The translations under genes and the position numbers were made by a program. Positions 9,644 to 18,400 of a stretch of 64,000 nt of DNA are shown piece after piece; position 1 is the first letter of the stretch; every line of letters starts with the position of its first letter. The stretch is from positions 1-64,000 of the forward strand of contig QAMT01000013.1 in the NCBI GenBank assembly GCA_003150755.1, given 5' to 3'. The notes beneath the pieces are model-generated. The model searched no databases, had not been told where the DNA came from, and saw nothing but the letters and a program-made list of their open reading frames with translations. The DNA is from Phascolarctobacterium sp. (lineage in GTDB: Bacteria; Bacillota; Negativicutes; Acidaminococcales; Acidaminococcaceae).

Positions 9644-9889
9644 AAATAAAGCCTCATCCCAAAGGGACGAGACTTGTATTACCCGTGGTACCACCCTAAT
9701 GACGCTCTGCGCCACTCTTAGCGCTGTTAACGTGCGCTGCCTCGTCCGCGCTTACTTGGTTTCGGCACGGAAGCTCCAAAGTGATTTTCACCGGCGTTCA
9801 AACTTGTTCCGGCTTGCACTATCCCGGACTCGCTTTACTGTATCCTGCCGGCTACTGTCTTTATCATAGCCTTTCGAATATTTAAAAAC
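9644..9889 (-). promoter_or_regulatory. T-box leader (isoleucine) of ileS
   Basis: The minus strand carries the conserved T-box AGGGTGGTACCACG (9684-9697), followed by the terminator stem CTCGTCCC/GGGATGAG and a T run (ending near 9644) ahead of the ileS ribosome binding site. Upstream, a stem I-like region contains AATCACTTTGGAGC, in which ATC (reverse complement of 9782-9784) followed by A is a plausible isoleucine specifier codon. In this family, uncharged tRNA pairs with specifier and T-box and switches the terminator to an antiterminator. The specifier assignment is inference. Confidence 0.93.
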
Positions 9890-9895
9890 AAAGAT

Positions 9896-9924
9896 ATTAT
9901 ACAACACGGCTGCAAAACCGTCAA
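9896..9924 (-). promoter_or_regulatory. Promoter of the ileS T-box transcript
   Basis: TTGACG (9919-9924), a 17-base spacer and TATAAT (9896-9901) on the minus strand. The -35 element overlaps the end of the upstream histidine phosphatase gene. Confidence 0.75.
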
Positions 9925-10595
9925 TATTTTTTGTAATATTTGTATGTAAAAATTCCATAACCTTCGCCTTTATGTAAATGCGAGGTATCATTCAGCAAAA
10001 ATATGCTGTGTTCCAGCCATTTGTTTACACCAAGCACTGTGATGCTGGCTGGCAGGATATCGACTGAAAAATTATATTTGTTGACATCTACAATGTCAAA
10101 GCCGAGCCAGTAAAAAATGATATTTTGAATCGTACCCTTGTGCGCCACGATGATAAGGTTTTCTTTTTCCATATCGGCGCAGGCGCGGATGCCCTTTACG
10201 CAGCGGTCATAAAACTCCTTGCGGGTTTCGCCGCCGGGATAATTGCGGTGGTTAAGTTCTTTAAGCGTTGCCGCAGGGCGGTAAATCGCCTTGGCCTCGC
10301 TTTCTGTCATACCGGCAGCACGCCCGTTGTTTTTTTCGCGCAAAAATCCGTGCCGCTCAACGCAATCTTCCATGCCAAGCCTGGCAGCAATGATAGCGGC
10401 GCTTTCGGCAGCGCGTTTTAAATCACTGGTCAAAATGCGGAATTTATCACTTCGGCCCTTAAAATCAGCCGCCAGTTTATCTGCCAGTGCGTGCAGCTGC
10501 CCGCGGCCTGCTTCCGTAAGGTCAGAATCCGTCCAGCCGCCTGTTAAATGCTGCGTATGGTGTGTTGCTTCTCCGTGCCGTACAAGGATAATCAT
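9921..10595 (-). CDS. Histidine phosphatase family protein (phosphoglycerate mutase-like)
   Basis: A 224-residue protein with the LVRHGEATH signature at residues 4-12, whose histidine is phosphorylated during catalysis, and a second conserved histidine in VAHKGT near residue 150. These are hallmarks of the branch 2/phosphoglycerate mutase-like superfamily. The substrate cannot be deduced; members include CobC-type phosphatases and broad-specificity sugar phosphatases. It lies between divIVA and ileS, with 12 bases separating it from divIVA, and is probably cotranscribed with the division genes. Confidence 0.85.
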   Translation of the reverse strand: MIILVRHGEATHHTQHLTGGWTDSDLTEAGRGQLHALADKLAADFKGRSDKFRILTSDLKRAAESAAIIAARLGMEDCVERHGFLREKNNGRAAGMTESEAKAIYRPAATLKELNHRNYPGGETRKEFYDRCVKGIRACADMEKENLIIVAHKGTIQNIIFYWLGFDIVDVNKYNFSVDILPASITVLGVNKWLEHSIFLLNDTSHLHKGEGYGIFTYKYYKKY

Positions 10596-10607
10596 AATCG
10601 CTCCGCC

Positions 10608-11426
10608 CTATTCTTCCGTTTTTTCGTTAAAGCCTTTAAGCAGCTCAAGCTGCGATTCCAGCAGATTTATCATGTGCTGGCGGTGTACATTGGCTTTTTT
10701 AACCTGGTCTTCAAACATATTTTTGGCAAGGCCTGCTTTGTTTTCGGCGTCAAAAATCATTTTGCGTGCGCGTGCATCGGCGTCGCCAATGGTTTTCTGC
10801 GCCTGTCCGCGTGCCTTGGCCAAAGTTTCCACAGCGTCCTCACGCGCTTTATCCAAAATATTTTTGCAGGCTTCTTCGCTGTTGACTTTCAGCTGAGCCA
10901 CTTCAACCTCTGCCGCCATGCGCATTTTGTTTACAAACTGCTGCGTGTCGCTTTTAAGCTTATTCATTTCAGCTTCCGTATCGTTGCGCAGCTTAGCAGC
11001 TTCTGCATCGGCATCGTTGCGCGTTTTTTCGGCATAAGTGTCGGCATCGGCCCGTGCCTGCGCCGCAGCGGCATTAGCCTCGTTCAGCAGGCGGCCGGCT
11101 TCATTCTGTGCTTCTTTTTTCATGCCGTCGCATTTGGCTGCGGTTTCATCAAGCAAAACCTGCGCTTTTTTCTCGCTGGTCTTTTTTACCTCGTCTGCCG
11201 TTTCCTGCGCCACTACCAAAGTATTCTGCATTGTTGCTTCCATCTGCTGATAATATTCCAGTTTGGCGCTGACGCGCTCCACCGTTTCCTTCAGCTCGAT
11301 GTTGTCCTGGTAAAGGCGTTCAAAATCCTTAACCACCTGCGCAAAAAACTTATCTACTTCTTCGGTTTCATAACCGCGGAAGCCCTTGGTAAAAGTTTTA
11401 TTTTTTAAATCAAGAGGTGCAAACAT
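10608..11426 (-). CDS. divIVA: DivIVA domain cell-division/polarity protein
   Basis: A 272-residue cytoplasmic coiled-coil protein. The N-terminal DivIVA domain contains DLKNKTFTKGFRGYETEEVD, the segment that in B. subtilis inserts into curved membrane. Residues 30 to about 265 are long heptad-rich coiled coil with Ala/Glu/Lys bias. It is longer than B. subtilis DivIVA (164 residues). It recruits division or wall-synthesis factors to septa and poles in Gram-positive relatives. A strong GGAGG precedes the ATG. It sits in the conserved ylmH-divIVA-ileS order. Confidence 0.93.
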   Translation of the reverse strand: MFAPLDLKNKTFTKGFRGYETEEVDKFFAQVVKDFERLYQDNIELKETVERVSAKLEYYQQMEATMQNTLVVAQETADEVKKTSEKKAQVLLDETAAKCDGMKKEAQNEAGRLLNEANAAAAQARADADTYAEKTRNDADAEAAKLRNDTEAEMNKLKSDTQQFVNKMRMAAEVEVAQLKVNSEEACKNILDKAREDAVETLAKARGQAQKTIGDADARARKMIFDAENKAGLAKNMFEDQVKKANVHRQHMINLLESQLELLKGFNEKTEE

Positions 11427-11441
11427 CTCTTTCCTCCAAAA

Positions 11442-12227
11442 TCAAATATAGCGTTTTAAGGTAATGCTCATACGCCCTTTTTTGGTTGTGCCGCGTATTT
11501 CAGCAACTTCTACGCGCCCACGGCTGCGGAAGCTGATTACATCGCCTTCATTTACACTTTGCGAAGGCTTTTTGGCTTCCTTCCAATTTACACGCACGTT
11601 AAGGCTTTTTATTTCATCCGCCATGCGCGAGCGCGACACGCCGTAGCCTGCCGCCGCAACAGCGTCAAGGCGCAAATCTGCCACCGTTGCACTGATGATT
11701 TTAACCTTCTCTTCACGCTGGGCCAGGTTTTCACGCGGTATTTCCGTAATCGTTACCGGCGCACTGCCAATCTGCGTAAGATTGCTTTCGATATAATTGG
11801 CAAAACTTTTGTCCGCTACAAAATGCGCGCCTTCCGGCGTGATGACAATATCACCTAAAATATCGCGTTTGCAGCCCATCCCCATAAACGCGCCCAAAAC
11901 ATCACGGTGCCCGACAGTGTAAAAGCGTTTATCCCATTTAACCTCAAAACAGCTGATTTCGTAATCCGGCGTGCCCATAAAATTATCGTCGATAAAGGCC
12001 GCCCTGACACGTTCGGCATTGTTAAAACCGCCGTCAGCTTCAATTTTCATGTTATCGTAGTTGGCAGCAATAATTTCTGCCACGTTGTAGCTGTGCGGGT
12101 CTAAAAAATCTGTAATGCGGTATTTGCGGCTTTTGCGCGCCGCTTCGGCAAGATCCAGCAGCTTGGCCGCCAGTTCTTCATCGCCGCCCGCTTTAAAATA
12201 ACGCAGTATTTTTTCTCTGTCTGCCAT
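11442..12227 (-). CDS. ylmH: YlmH-type S4 domain RNA-binding protein
   Basis: A 261-residue protein matching YlmH: a mixed N-terminal half including the GCKRDILGDI and FVADKSFANYI segments, and a C-terminal S4 RNA-binding domain (about residues 183-245, RLDAVAAAGYGVSRSRMADE). YlmH is a ribosome-associated factor implicated in rescue of stalled large subunits in B. subtilis. Its stop codon abuts proC, so translation is probably coupled. Its position just upstream of divIVA is conserved across Firmicutes. Confidence 0.9.
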   Translation of the reverse strand: MADREKILRYFKAGGDEELAAKLLDLAEAARKSRKYRITDFLDPHSYNVAEIIAANYDNMKIEADGGFNNAERVRAAFIDDNFMGTPDYEISCFEVKWDKRFYTVGHRDVLGAFMGMGCKRDILGDIVITPEGAHFVADKSFANYIESNLTQIGSAPVTITEIPRENLAQREEKVKIISATVADLRLDAVAAAGYGVSRSRMADEIKSLNVRVNWKEAKKPSQSVNEGDVISFRSRGRVEVAEIRGTTKKGRMSITLKRYI

Positions 12228-13055
12228 TTACTTACCCTGCAATTCTGCGCTGCGCTCTAAAACAGCCATTACCGCTTCGTACATGGCAGCACGCACACCG
12301 CGGTTTTCAAGCGCGTAAATACCGGCAATAGTTGTACCGCCCGGAGACGTTACCTGGTCGCGCAGCACTGCCGGATGCAGCCCTGTTTCCAATACCATCC
12401 TGCCGCTGCCTGCAAAGGTCTGCGCCGCCAGTTTAATCGCCATAGCGCGCGGCAGGCCTGCCTTAACACCGGCATCAGCCAAAGCGTCAATCATCATAAA
12501 CACATATCCCGGTCCGCAGCCGCTGATAGCAGTAATGGCTTCAATAGCGCTTTCGCTGATAATTTCAATTTCGCCGCAGCTGCCAAAAATTTCTTTGGCT
12601 GCTTCAAGCATATCTTCACTTACATTTCCGTCCGGCGCAATAGCCGTCATGCCGCAGCCTACCGCCAGCGGCGTATTGGGCATTACGCGGATAACAGCGT
12701 GCCCCGGCACAAGGCTGTGCAGCTTTTCAAGGTTTACGCTGCCCATAATGGAAAGCACCGTTGTGCCCTGCGGAATAGCAGCAGCAACTTCTTTGCTGAC
12801 GGCAGCATCGGCCACCTGCGGTTTAACTGCCAAAATTACAAAACCGGCAGTTTTAACTGCTTCCACATTGCAGCTTACGGTATTTACTTTATAAGTTTGT
12901 TCCAGATATTCGCGGCGTGCAGCCGAAGGGTCGCTGATTGTAATCAGTTCAGGTTCGGCAATGCCTGCATGCAGCATGCCCTTTAAAATAGCTTCTGCCA
13001 TCATGCCGCCGCCGATAAAAGCAATACGCCCTGTTTTAGCGGTTATTTTTTCCAA
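12228..13055 (-). CDS. proC: Pyrroline-5-carboxylate reductase
   Basis: A 275-residue enzyme making L-proline from pyrroline-5-carboxylate with NAD(P)H. The Rossmann motif IGGGMMAEAILKGM lies near residue 14, and the C-terminal signature DQVTSPGGTTIAGIYALE near 240. The start is TTG with AGAGGTGG upstream and overlaps the 3' end of sepF by 13 bases, so it is translationally coupled to a division gene. In B. subtilis this position holds ylmG (yggT); here proC occupies it and no YggT gene is visible. Confidence 0.95.
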   Translation of the reverse strand: MEKITAKTGRIAFIGGGMMAEAILKGMLHAGIAEPELITISDPSAARREYLEQTYKVNTVSCNVEAVKTAGFVILAVKPQVADAAVSKEVAAAIPQGTTVLSIMGSVNLEKLHSLVPGHAVIRVMPNTPLAVGCGMTAIAPDGNVSEDMLEAAKEIFGSCGEIEIISESAIEAITAISGCGPGYVFMMIDALADAGVKAGLPRAMAIKLAAQTFAGSGRMVLETGLHPAVLRDQVTSPGGTTIAGIYALENRGVRAAMYEAVMAVLERSAELQGK

Positions 13056-13570
13056 GGCTGTCCACCTCTTTCGTCATAAATGTTGTCATCTGCATTGATA
13101 TCCACGTTTTTCGGCGCGCATACCAAAATATTATGGCCGATTTTTTTCATGCTGCCGCCCAAAGCGTAAACAACGCCGCTGATAAAATCAGTCATGCGTT
13201 TCATTACTACTTTATCAGTAGCTTCAAAATTAACTACCACGGGCTGGCTGCCGTTAAGGTAATCGGCAATTTTTTGCGAATCGTCAAAAGATACCGGCTC
13301 CAGCACTACTACTTTTACCTGCTTTTGCGCCATCGGTATGGAAATAGTTTTGGAAGCGGGCATTTCTGCTTTAGCTTTCGGTTTAAAGAAAGATTTACGC
13401 TCCGGCTCAGGCTCTCTTGCCGGGACCGGTTTTACCGGCACTGCCGGTTTACGGCTGAACATGCTCTTTTTAGGCTTTTCTTCCGGCTCGTCCATCGGGG
13501 TTTCTTCGATAATTTCGTCTTCTTCCTCATATAAACCGAGCGCTTCGGAGATTTTGTCTAAAAGCTTCAT
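13043..13570 (-). CDS. sepF: Cell division protein SepF
   Basis: A protein of about 175 residues that polymerises with FtsZ and tethers it to the membrane. It has an N-terminal amphipathic membrane-targeting helix (MKLLDKISEALGL), an acidic then proline- and lysine-rich linker (about 15-85), and the C-terminal SepF fold with VVLEPVSFDDSQKIADYL and GGSMKKIGHNILVCAP. The ATG at 13570 is chosen because TGAGGTGAT precedes it. A GTG at 13582 is in frame but overlaps that ribosome binding site. Confidence 0.93.
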   Translation of the reverse strand: MKLLDKISEALGLYEEEDEIIEETPMDEPEEKPKKSMFSRKPAVPVKPVPAREPEPERKSFFKPKAKAEMPASKTISIPMAQKQVKVVVLEPVSFDDSQKIADYLNGSQPVVVNFEATDKVVMKRMTDFISGVVYALGGSMKKIGHNILVCAPKNVDINADDNIYDERGGQPWKK

Positions 13571-13588
13571 AAAAAATATCACCTCAGG

Positions 13589-14287
13589 TTAAAATTTCAA
13601 ACTGTAATCGCGCTGCCCGAAAAGCGCCGTGCCGATACGCACCATGTTTGCGCCTTCCTCAATGGCAACCTCATAATCATGCGTCATCCCCATAGAAAGC
13701 GTGTCAATATCCGGGCGCAGTTTTTTCAGTCCGCAAAACAGCTTATAGCCATCTGCAAATACCCAGCGCACATCGTCCGGATTATCCGCCGCCGGCGCAA
13801 TAACCATTAAACCGCGCACATGCAGGTTTTTAAAATTATCAAGCTGCGGTACAATCGCTGCGTAATCCTCCGGGCTGAAACCGGTTTTCTGCTCTTCGCG
13901 CGCTATGTTGACCTGCAATAAAATATCCTGCACCTTACCGGCTTTGGCAGCTTCTTCGTCCAGTTTCTGCATTAAATGCAGGCTGTCAGCCGATTCGATA
14001 ATGTCAAAAATTGCAACTGCCTGTTTGGCTTTGTTGGTTTGCAAATGGCCGATTAAATGCCACCTGCCCACCGGGCCGGTAATTTCGCGTTTGGCTTTGG
14101 CTTCCTGCACGCGGTTTTCGCCGATGCTGGTTACGCCAAGGCTTAAAGCTTCGGTAATAACATCTGCCGGATGGTTTTTGGTTACGGCCACCAGCGTAAC
14201 TTTACTGCCGGTAATTTTTTCTTCGCTGCGCCTTGCCAGCGCTGCATCTATTTTGCTTTGAACATTTTTTAAATTTTCCTGTAACAA
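13589..14287 (-). CDS. yggS: PLP homeostasis protein (YggS/YlmE family)
   Basis: A 232-residue alanine racemase-fold PLP-binding protein without racemase activity in the family. The PLP lysine lies in LVAVTKNHP near residue 35, and the signature SMGMTHDYEVAIEEGANMVRIG near 200 binds the phosphate. It balances free pyridoxal phosphate and amino acid pools. The start codon is TTG with GGGGGT eight bases upstream. It precedes sepF as in the B. subtilis ylmD-ylmE-sepF order. Confidence 0.93.
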   Translation of the reverse strand: MLQENLKNVQSKIDAALARRSEEKITGSKVTLVAVTKNHPADVITEALSLGVTSIGENRVQEAKAKREITGPVGRWHLIGHLQTNKAKQAVAIFDIIESADSLHLMQKLDEEAAKAGKVQDILLQVNIAREEQKTGFSPEDYAAIVPQLDNFKNLHVRGLMVIAPAADNPDDVRWVFADGYKLFCGLKKLRPDIDTLSMGMTHDYEVAIEEGANMVRIGTALFGQRDYSLKF

Positions 14288-14330
14288 TATAAAGACCCCC
14301 TAAAGGTTTTATATTCGCCGTTAGTATAAT

Positions 14331-15143
14331 TTATCCTTTTAAATTTTTCCAAATAGTTACGCCCATACGCCCTGTTTTGCCGCTTTCGGCGCGATAAGAA
14401 AAGAACAGTTCTTTGTTGCATTCGGTGCAGACTGCTGCGTTATAAATATGCTGCGGCAAAACGCCTGCTTCAAGCAGCGACTGTCTGTTCCATTCCGGTA
14501 AATCAGCCATGTATTTGCCATTTGCTTTTTTGGTAAAACAAGCAGCGTGCTTTTGGCCCGCACTGTAAACGGTATCATCAACCTCATAACAGCATTTGCC
14601 GATACACGGGCCGATACCGGCAATAATATCCTGCGGCTTGGCGCCGAAGGCTTCCTGCATTTTAAAGACAGTTTTCTGTGCAATGTCTGCAACAGTGCCG
14701 CGCCAGCCTGCGTGTGCAAGTCCGATGCTGCCTGTAACAGGGTCGGCAAAAATAATTGGCACACAATCGGCAAAAAACAGCAGCAGCGGCACATCAGGCA
14801 AATCTGTTACCAGTGCGTCCGTACCTTTTACGGCATCGGCGTAAGCCAGCGCGCCCTTGCCCGCTAACGAAGCATCTACAACGGCAACGCAATCGCCGTG
14901 CACCTGCTCGCAGGTTGTAAATTTAGCGGCGTCACCGCCGAGTGCAGCGGCATATTGGCGGCGGTTGGCCAAAACCATACCGGCGTCATCACCTACATGC
15001 AGCGCCAGGTTAAAACCGCCCGGCACAAGGCTGCTTTTGCCATGCAGACGGCAGCTGAAGGCGTTGCCGAAACCAAACTCCGTAAAAGCCGCAAAACTGC
15101 CGAACCAGATGTTATTTTTATTTTGCAGTGTAAATCCGTCCAT
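14331..15143 (-). CDS. pgeF: Peptidoglycan editing factor PgeF (YfiH/YlmD, DUF152)
   Basis: A protein of about 270 residues of the former polyphenol oxidase/laccase-like family. It carries the zinc-binding residues of the fold: His in CEQVHGDCV, Cys in FADCVPI, His in LAHAGWRGT, and GPCIGKCCYEV. PgeF has been shown to keep wrong amino acids out of peptidoglycan stems, and family members also show purine nucleoside phosphorolysis. The ATG at 15143, preceded by GTGGAG, is the likely start; it begins one base after the upstream stop codon. Confidence 0.92.
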   Translation of the reverse strand: MDGFTLQNKNNIWFGSFAAFTEFGFGNAFSCRLHGKSSLVPGGFNLALHVGDDAGMVLANRRQYAAALGGDAAKFTTCEQVHGDCVAVVDASLAGKGALAYADAVKGTDALVTDLPDVPLLLFFADCVPIIFADPVTGSIGLAHAGWRGTVADIAQKTVFKMQEAFGAKPQDIIAGIGPCIGKCCYEVDDTVYSAGQKHAACFTKKANGKYMADLPEWNRQSLLEAGVLPQHIYNAAVCTECNKELFFSYRAESGKTGRMGVTIWKNLKG

Positions 15144-15144
15144 T

Positions 15145-16872
15145 TTAATCTCCACATACGCCGCAGCGCTTGCAGCCGTCAAAACACATCGGCGTAAAAC
15201 GCTGCGCCTTGGCGTTTTCCCATTCTTTTATCAAATAGGCTTCCTTAAAGCCCATGTCAAGGTGCTTCCACGGCAGCGGCGCACCCGGTGTATATTCTGC
15301 ATAAGCAAGTTCTTCAATATCAAGCCTGTCGTTTTTAAGCGCCTGTTTTAAGGTAATGCCACTGGCAAAAGCCTGCAATAAATAGCGGCCTGTATTTCTG
15401 TCTCCGCGCGCCAATGCTGCCTGCAAAACAGTTTCTTTTAAAGATTCTGTCAACAACTTGATATGCTTGCTTTTTTTGAACGCATCTTCCAACATTTTAA
15501 AGCGTTTTTTCAGCACTCTGGTATTGCACAGCGGCGACCATTGAAAGGGCGTAAACGGTTTCGGTACAAAAGCGTTGACGGAAATTATCAGTTCACCTTT
15601 GTTGCCCACCTCGTCCATCTTCCGGCGGATGCGGTGTACCATTTCAATCATTTCTTCAATATCGCAGTCTTCTTCCTGCGGCAAACCAATCATATAATAC
15701 AGTTTTACGTTTTTCATGCCGCTGGCTGCCGCGAGTGTTACTGCTTTATAGATGTCTTCTTCGGTAATGCCCTTATTAATGATATTGCGCATTTTAACGC
15801 TGCCTGCTTCCGGGGCAACCGTCATCGTCTGCTGGCCGCTTCGGGCAAGCGCCTGCGCAAGCAGTTCATCCAGTGTATCGGCACGCAGTGATGCGCAGGT
15901 AAAAGGCACTTTGTTATCAATAAGCGCCGCCGTCAACTCGTGTATCTGCGGATAATCCGACACGGCTGCACCCATAAGGCCAACTTTAGCCGATACCGCC
16001 GGACGGTTCAGGATTTTTTGCAGCAGTAAGTCAAAATTGCGCGCACGCGGTTTGCGGAAACAGTAACCTGCCATGCAGAAACGGCAATGCCTGCCGCAGC
16101 CGCGGGCTACTTCGGCAATAAACATATTCTGAAACTCGGTTTCTGATGTCAGAATTGCCGAAGTGTTTGGATATTTATCCAAATCGCGCACCCAGCGGCG
16201 TTTAACCGTTGCCGGTACGCGCGCGTCATGTTCCATACCGGTAAAATTGCCGTCAGCGTCATACTGCGGCATATAAAAACGCGGCACATAAAGGCCTTCT
16301 ATCTGCGCCAGGCGCAAAAGCATAGCTTCTTTGTCCAAACCTTCTGCCTTAGCGTTATAAACAGTATCCAACAAATCGTTGATAACTTCTTCGCCCTCGC
16401 CGATTACAAAAACATCGGCTACCTCTGCCAACGGCTCCGGGTTAAAGGTTGCACACGGTCCGCCGATAACAATCAAAGGTTCTTTATCGTTGCGCTCTGC
16501 TGCACGCAGCTTGATATTACTCATTTGCAGCATCGTCAGCAGATTTGTATAGTCCATTTCAAAGGACATCATAACGCCGATAATTTCAAATTCATTCAGC
16601 TGGCGCTGCGTTTCCATGCTCATCAGCGGAGTGCGCGTGCGTTTATATTCTGCCAGCGTTCTGTTATCCGGCAAAAAGAAACGTTCGCAGGCTGTGTCGC
16701 CGCGGCCGTTGATAATCTGATATAAAATATGCATGCCTAAATTAGACATGCCTACTTTATAGCTGTTGGGGTATAAAAAAGCAAAGGCGCGCCTTGCCCC
16801 CGGTGCAAAGCACTGCGCGCCTATTTCTTTTGCCAACATTTCTGAAATTTTATTTTTTAATTCCCAAGTCAA
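15145..16872 (-). CDS. TIGR03960 family B12-binding-domain radical SAM protein
   Basis: About 575 residues. An N-terminal cobalamin-binding-like region (about 30-170, containing IIGVMMSFEMDYTNLL) is followed by a radical SAM domain with the cluster motif CGRHCRFCMAGYC (near residue 258) and ends in a cysteine pair motif CKRCGVCG. In many Firmicutes a TIGR03960 protein is followed or fused by a TIGR03936 (DUF2344) domain; none is seen here. The function is unknown. Start: TTG at 16872 with AGAGG eight bases upstream; a TTG at 16878 is too close to it. Confidence 0.88.
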   Translation of the reverse strand: MTWELKNKISEMLAKEIGAQCFAPGARRAFAFLYPNSYKVGMSNLGMHILYQIINGRGDTACERFFLPDNRTLAEYKRTRTPLMSMETQRQLNEFEIIGVMMSFEMDYTNLLTMLQMSNIKLRAAERNDKEPLIVIGGPCATFNPEPLAEVADVFVIGEGEEVINDLLDTVYNAKAEGLDKEAMLLRLAQIEGLYVPRFYMPQYDADGNFTGMEHDARVPATVKRRWVRDLDKYPNTSAILTSETEFQNMFIAEVARGCGRHCRFCMAGYCFRKPRARNFDLLLQKILNRPAVSAKVGLMGAAVSDYPQIHELTAALIDNKVPFTCASLRADTLDELLAQALARSGQQTMTVAPEAGSVKMRNIINKGITEEDIYKAVTLAAASGMKNVKLYYMIGLPQEEDCDIEEMIEMVHRIRRKMDEVGNKGELIISVNAFVPKPFTPFQWSPLCNTRVLKKRFKMLEDAFKKSKHIKLLTESLKETVLQAALARGDRNTGRYLLQAFASGITLKQALKNDRLDIEELAYAEYTPGAPLPWKHLDMGFKEAYLIKEWENAKAQRFTPMCFDGCKRCGVCGD

Positions 16873-16884
16873 AAGCAATACCTC

Positions 16885-18366
16885 TTATTTTATAGCTTTT
16901 TCGATAGCATTGATAACTGTTTTTAAAACTTTGATTCTGGCGTAATACTTGGAATTTCCCTCTACCACAGTCCACGGTGCATAATCCGTGCTGGTGCGTA
17001 TCAGCATTTCATTGACAGCAGCTTCATAGGCATCCCATTTATCGCGGTTACGCCAATCTTCGTCGGTAATTTTCCATTTTTTATCGGGGTCGTTTTCGCG
17101 CTCCATAAAGCGTTTATACTGTTCATCTTTATCTATGTGCAGCCAGAACTTACACAAAATATTGCCGTGTTCTGTCCACTGCGCCTCAGTTTCGTTAATT
17201 TCTCCATAAGCGCGCTGCCACTCAGCGTCAGTAGCAAAATGCTCAATGCGCTCTACCATTACACGGCCGTACCAGGTTCTGTCAAAAATGGCAATTTCTC
17301 CTGCGCGCGGCATTTTAACCCAAAAACGCCACATATAGTGGAACTGTTTTTCTACCGCGTTAGGCGCGGAATATGGATTAACAGCATAACCAAGCGGGTC
17401 AAGCGACCTGGCCAGGCGTTTGATAGCACCACCCTTGCCGCCGGCATCCCAGCCTTCAAAAGCAACCATCAGCGAGCGCTGAGCTTCGTACAAATCAAGC
17501 TGCAGCGATTTGAGTTTATCGCGGCATTTGGCAAATTCCGCTTTATATTCCTCTTTGGTAAGCGATTTACTAAGGTCAACTTTACTCAAAACATCGTATA
17601 AAGCTACATGGCGCGGCGGCAAAACAATATTACGGTTCTGTTTTTTGATTTCTGCCGCTGCCAGTGCATTCTGCAATGTTTTAACTATGCTTTCAATAAT
17701 CTGAATGGTGGCAAAGCGCTCATCATCGCCTGCAATCAAATGCCACGGCGCATTTTCGGTATCGGTTTCGGCAAACATTTCCTCGTAAGCATTGACAAAT
17801 TTATCATAATCATTTTCATCATGCTCTTTGATATCCAGTTTTTTCCAGTTTTTGCCGTAAATTTTGTTCAGCTTTTCCATGTTTTCTTTCTGCTGTTTTT
17901 TAGAAACATGCACAAAGAATTTCAGCAGCACATAACCGTCATCGGTAAGCTGTTTTTCAAAAGCGCGGATATGCGAATACGAGGTATTAAGCCACTCCCC
18001 AACCTGGCTTTTATCACCGACATTATGCTCGTTTTTCAAAAAATACCAGCTGCGGTGATAAACTGTAATATTGCCGTAGGACGGCAACTGCTTCCAAAAA
18101 CTTGTAAAAAACGGCTGTTTTCGTTGTTCTTCCGTCATTTTAGAAGCAGAAAGCACCCTGAAACCACGGGAGTCCATATACTGCATCATTTCGTTGATAA
18201 TATCCGTGCGCATTGCCCCGCGCCAACCTTCAACCAAAATGATAACCGGTATTTTGGCGCTGCGGCACTCACGCTGTAATTTGCCAAGCAAATCTCCGTA
18301 ATGCTCCAGCTTTTCATCATATTCATCTTTTTTCATTTTTTGCTTTAAATCAATCTTTTCCAGCAT
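16885..18366 (-). CDS. pap: Polyphosphate:AMP phosphotransferase-type PPK2 (tandem-domain)
   Basis: A 493-residue protein with two tandem PPK2 domains, the layout of class II PPK2 enzymes that phosphorylate AMP with polyphosphate. The C-terminal domain has an intact Walker A-like FEGWDAGGKGG (303-313) and the lid/Walker B region FDRTWYGRVMVERIE. The N-terminal domain has a degenerate EGWRGAMRTD (46-55) and SWYFL in place of the catalytic Arg-Thr-Trp region, so it is probably structural. ADP production for energy recovery is inferred from the family. AGAGG precedes the ATG. Confidence 0.88.
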   Translation of the reverse strand: MLEKIDLKQKMKKDEYDEKLEHYGDLLGKLQRECRSAKIPVIILVEGWRGAMRTDIINEMMQYMDSRGFRVLSASKMTEEQRKQPFFTSFWKQLPSYGNITVYHRSWYFLKNEHNVGDKSQVGEWLNTSYSHIRAFEKQLTDDGYVLLKFFVHVSKKQQKENMEKLNKIYGKNWKKLDIKEHDENDYDKFVNAYEEMFAETDTENAPWHLIAGDDERFATIQIIESIVKTLQNALAAAEIKKQNRNIVLPPRHVALYDVLSKVDLSKSLTKEEYKAEFAKCRDKLKSLQLDLYEAQRSLMVAFEGWDAGGKGGAIKRLARSLDPLGYAVNPYSAPNAVEKQFHYMWRFWVKMPRAGEIAIFDRTWYGRVMVERIEHFATDAEWQRAYGEINETEAQWTEHGNILCKFWLHIDKDEQYKRFMERENDPDKKWKITDEDWRNRDKWDAYEAAVNEMLIRTSTDYAPWTVVEGNSKYYARIKVLKTVINAIEKAIK

Positions 18367-18400
18367 ACTATCGCCTCTATTCAGTTTTTATATTACAGAT

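Noticed and set aside
9788..9991. A 67-residue minus-strand frame across the ileS leader
   Set aside because: It overlaps the T-box stem I, the promoter and the end of the phosphatase gene; the sequence is explained by the riboswitch.
10548..11408. A 286-residue plus-strand frame opposite divIVA
   Set aside because: Phe/Cys/His-rich reverse reading of the coiled-coil gene; no motif seen.
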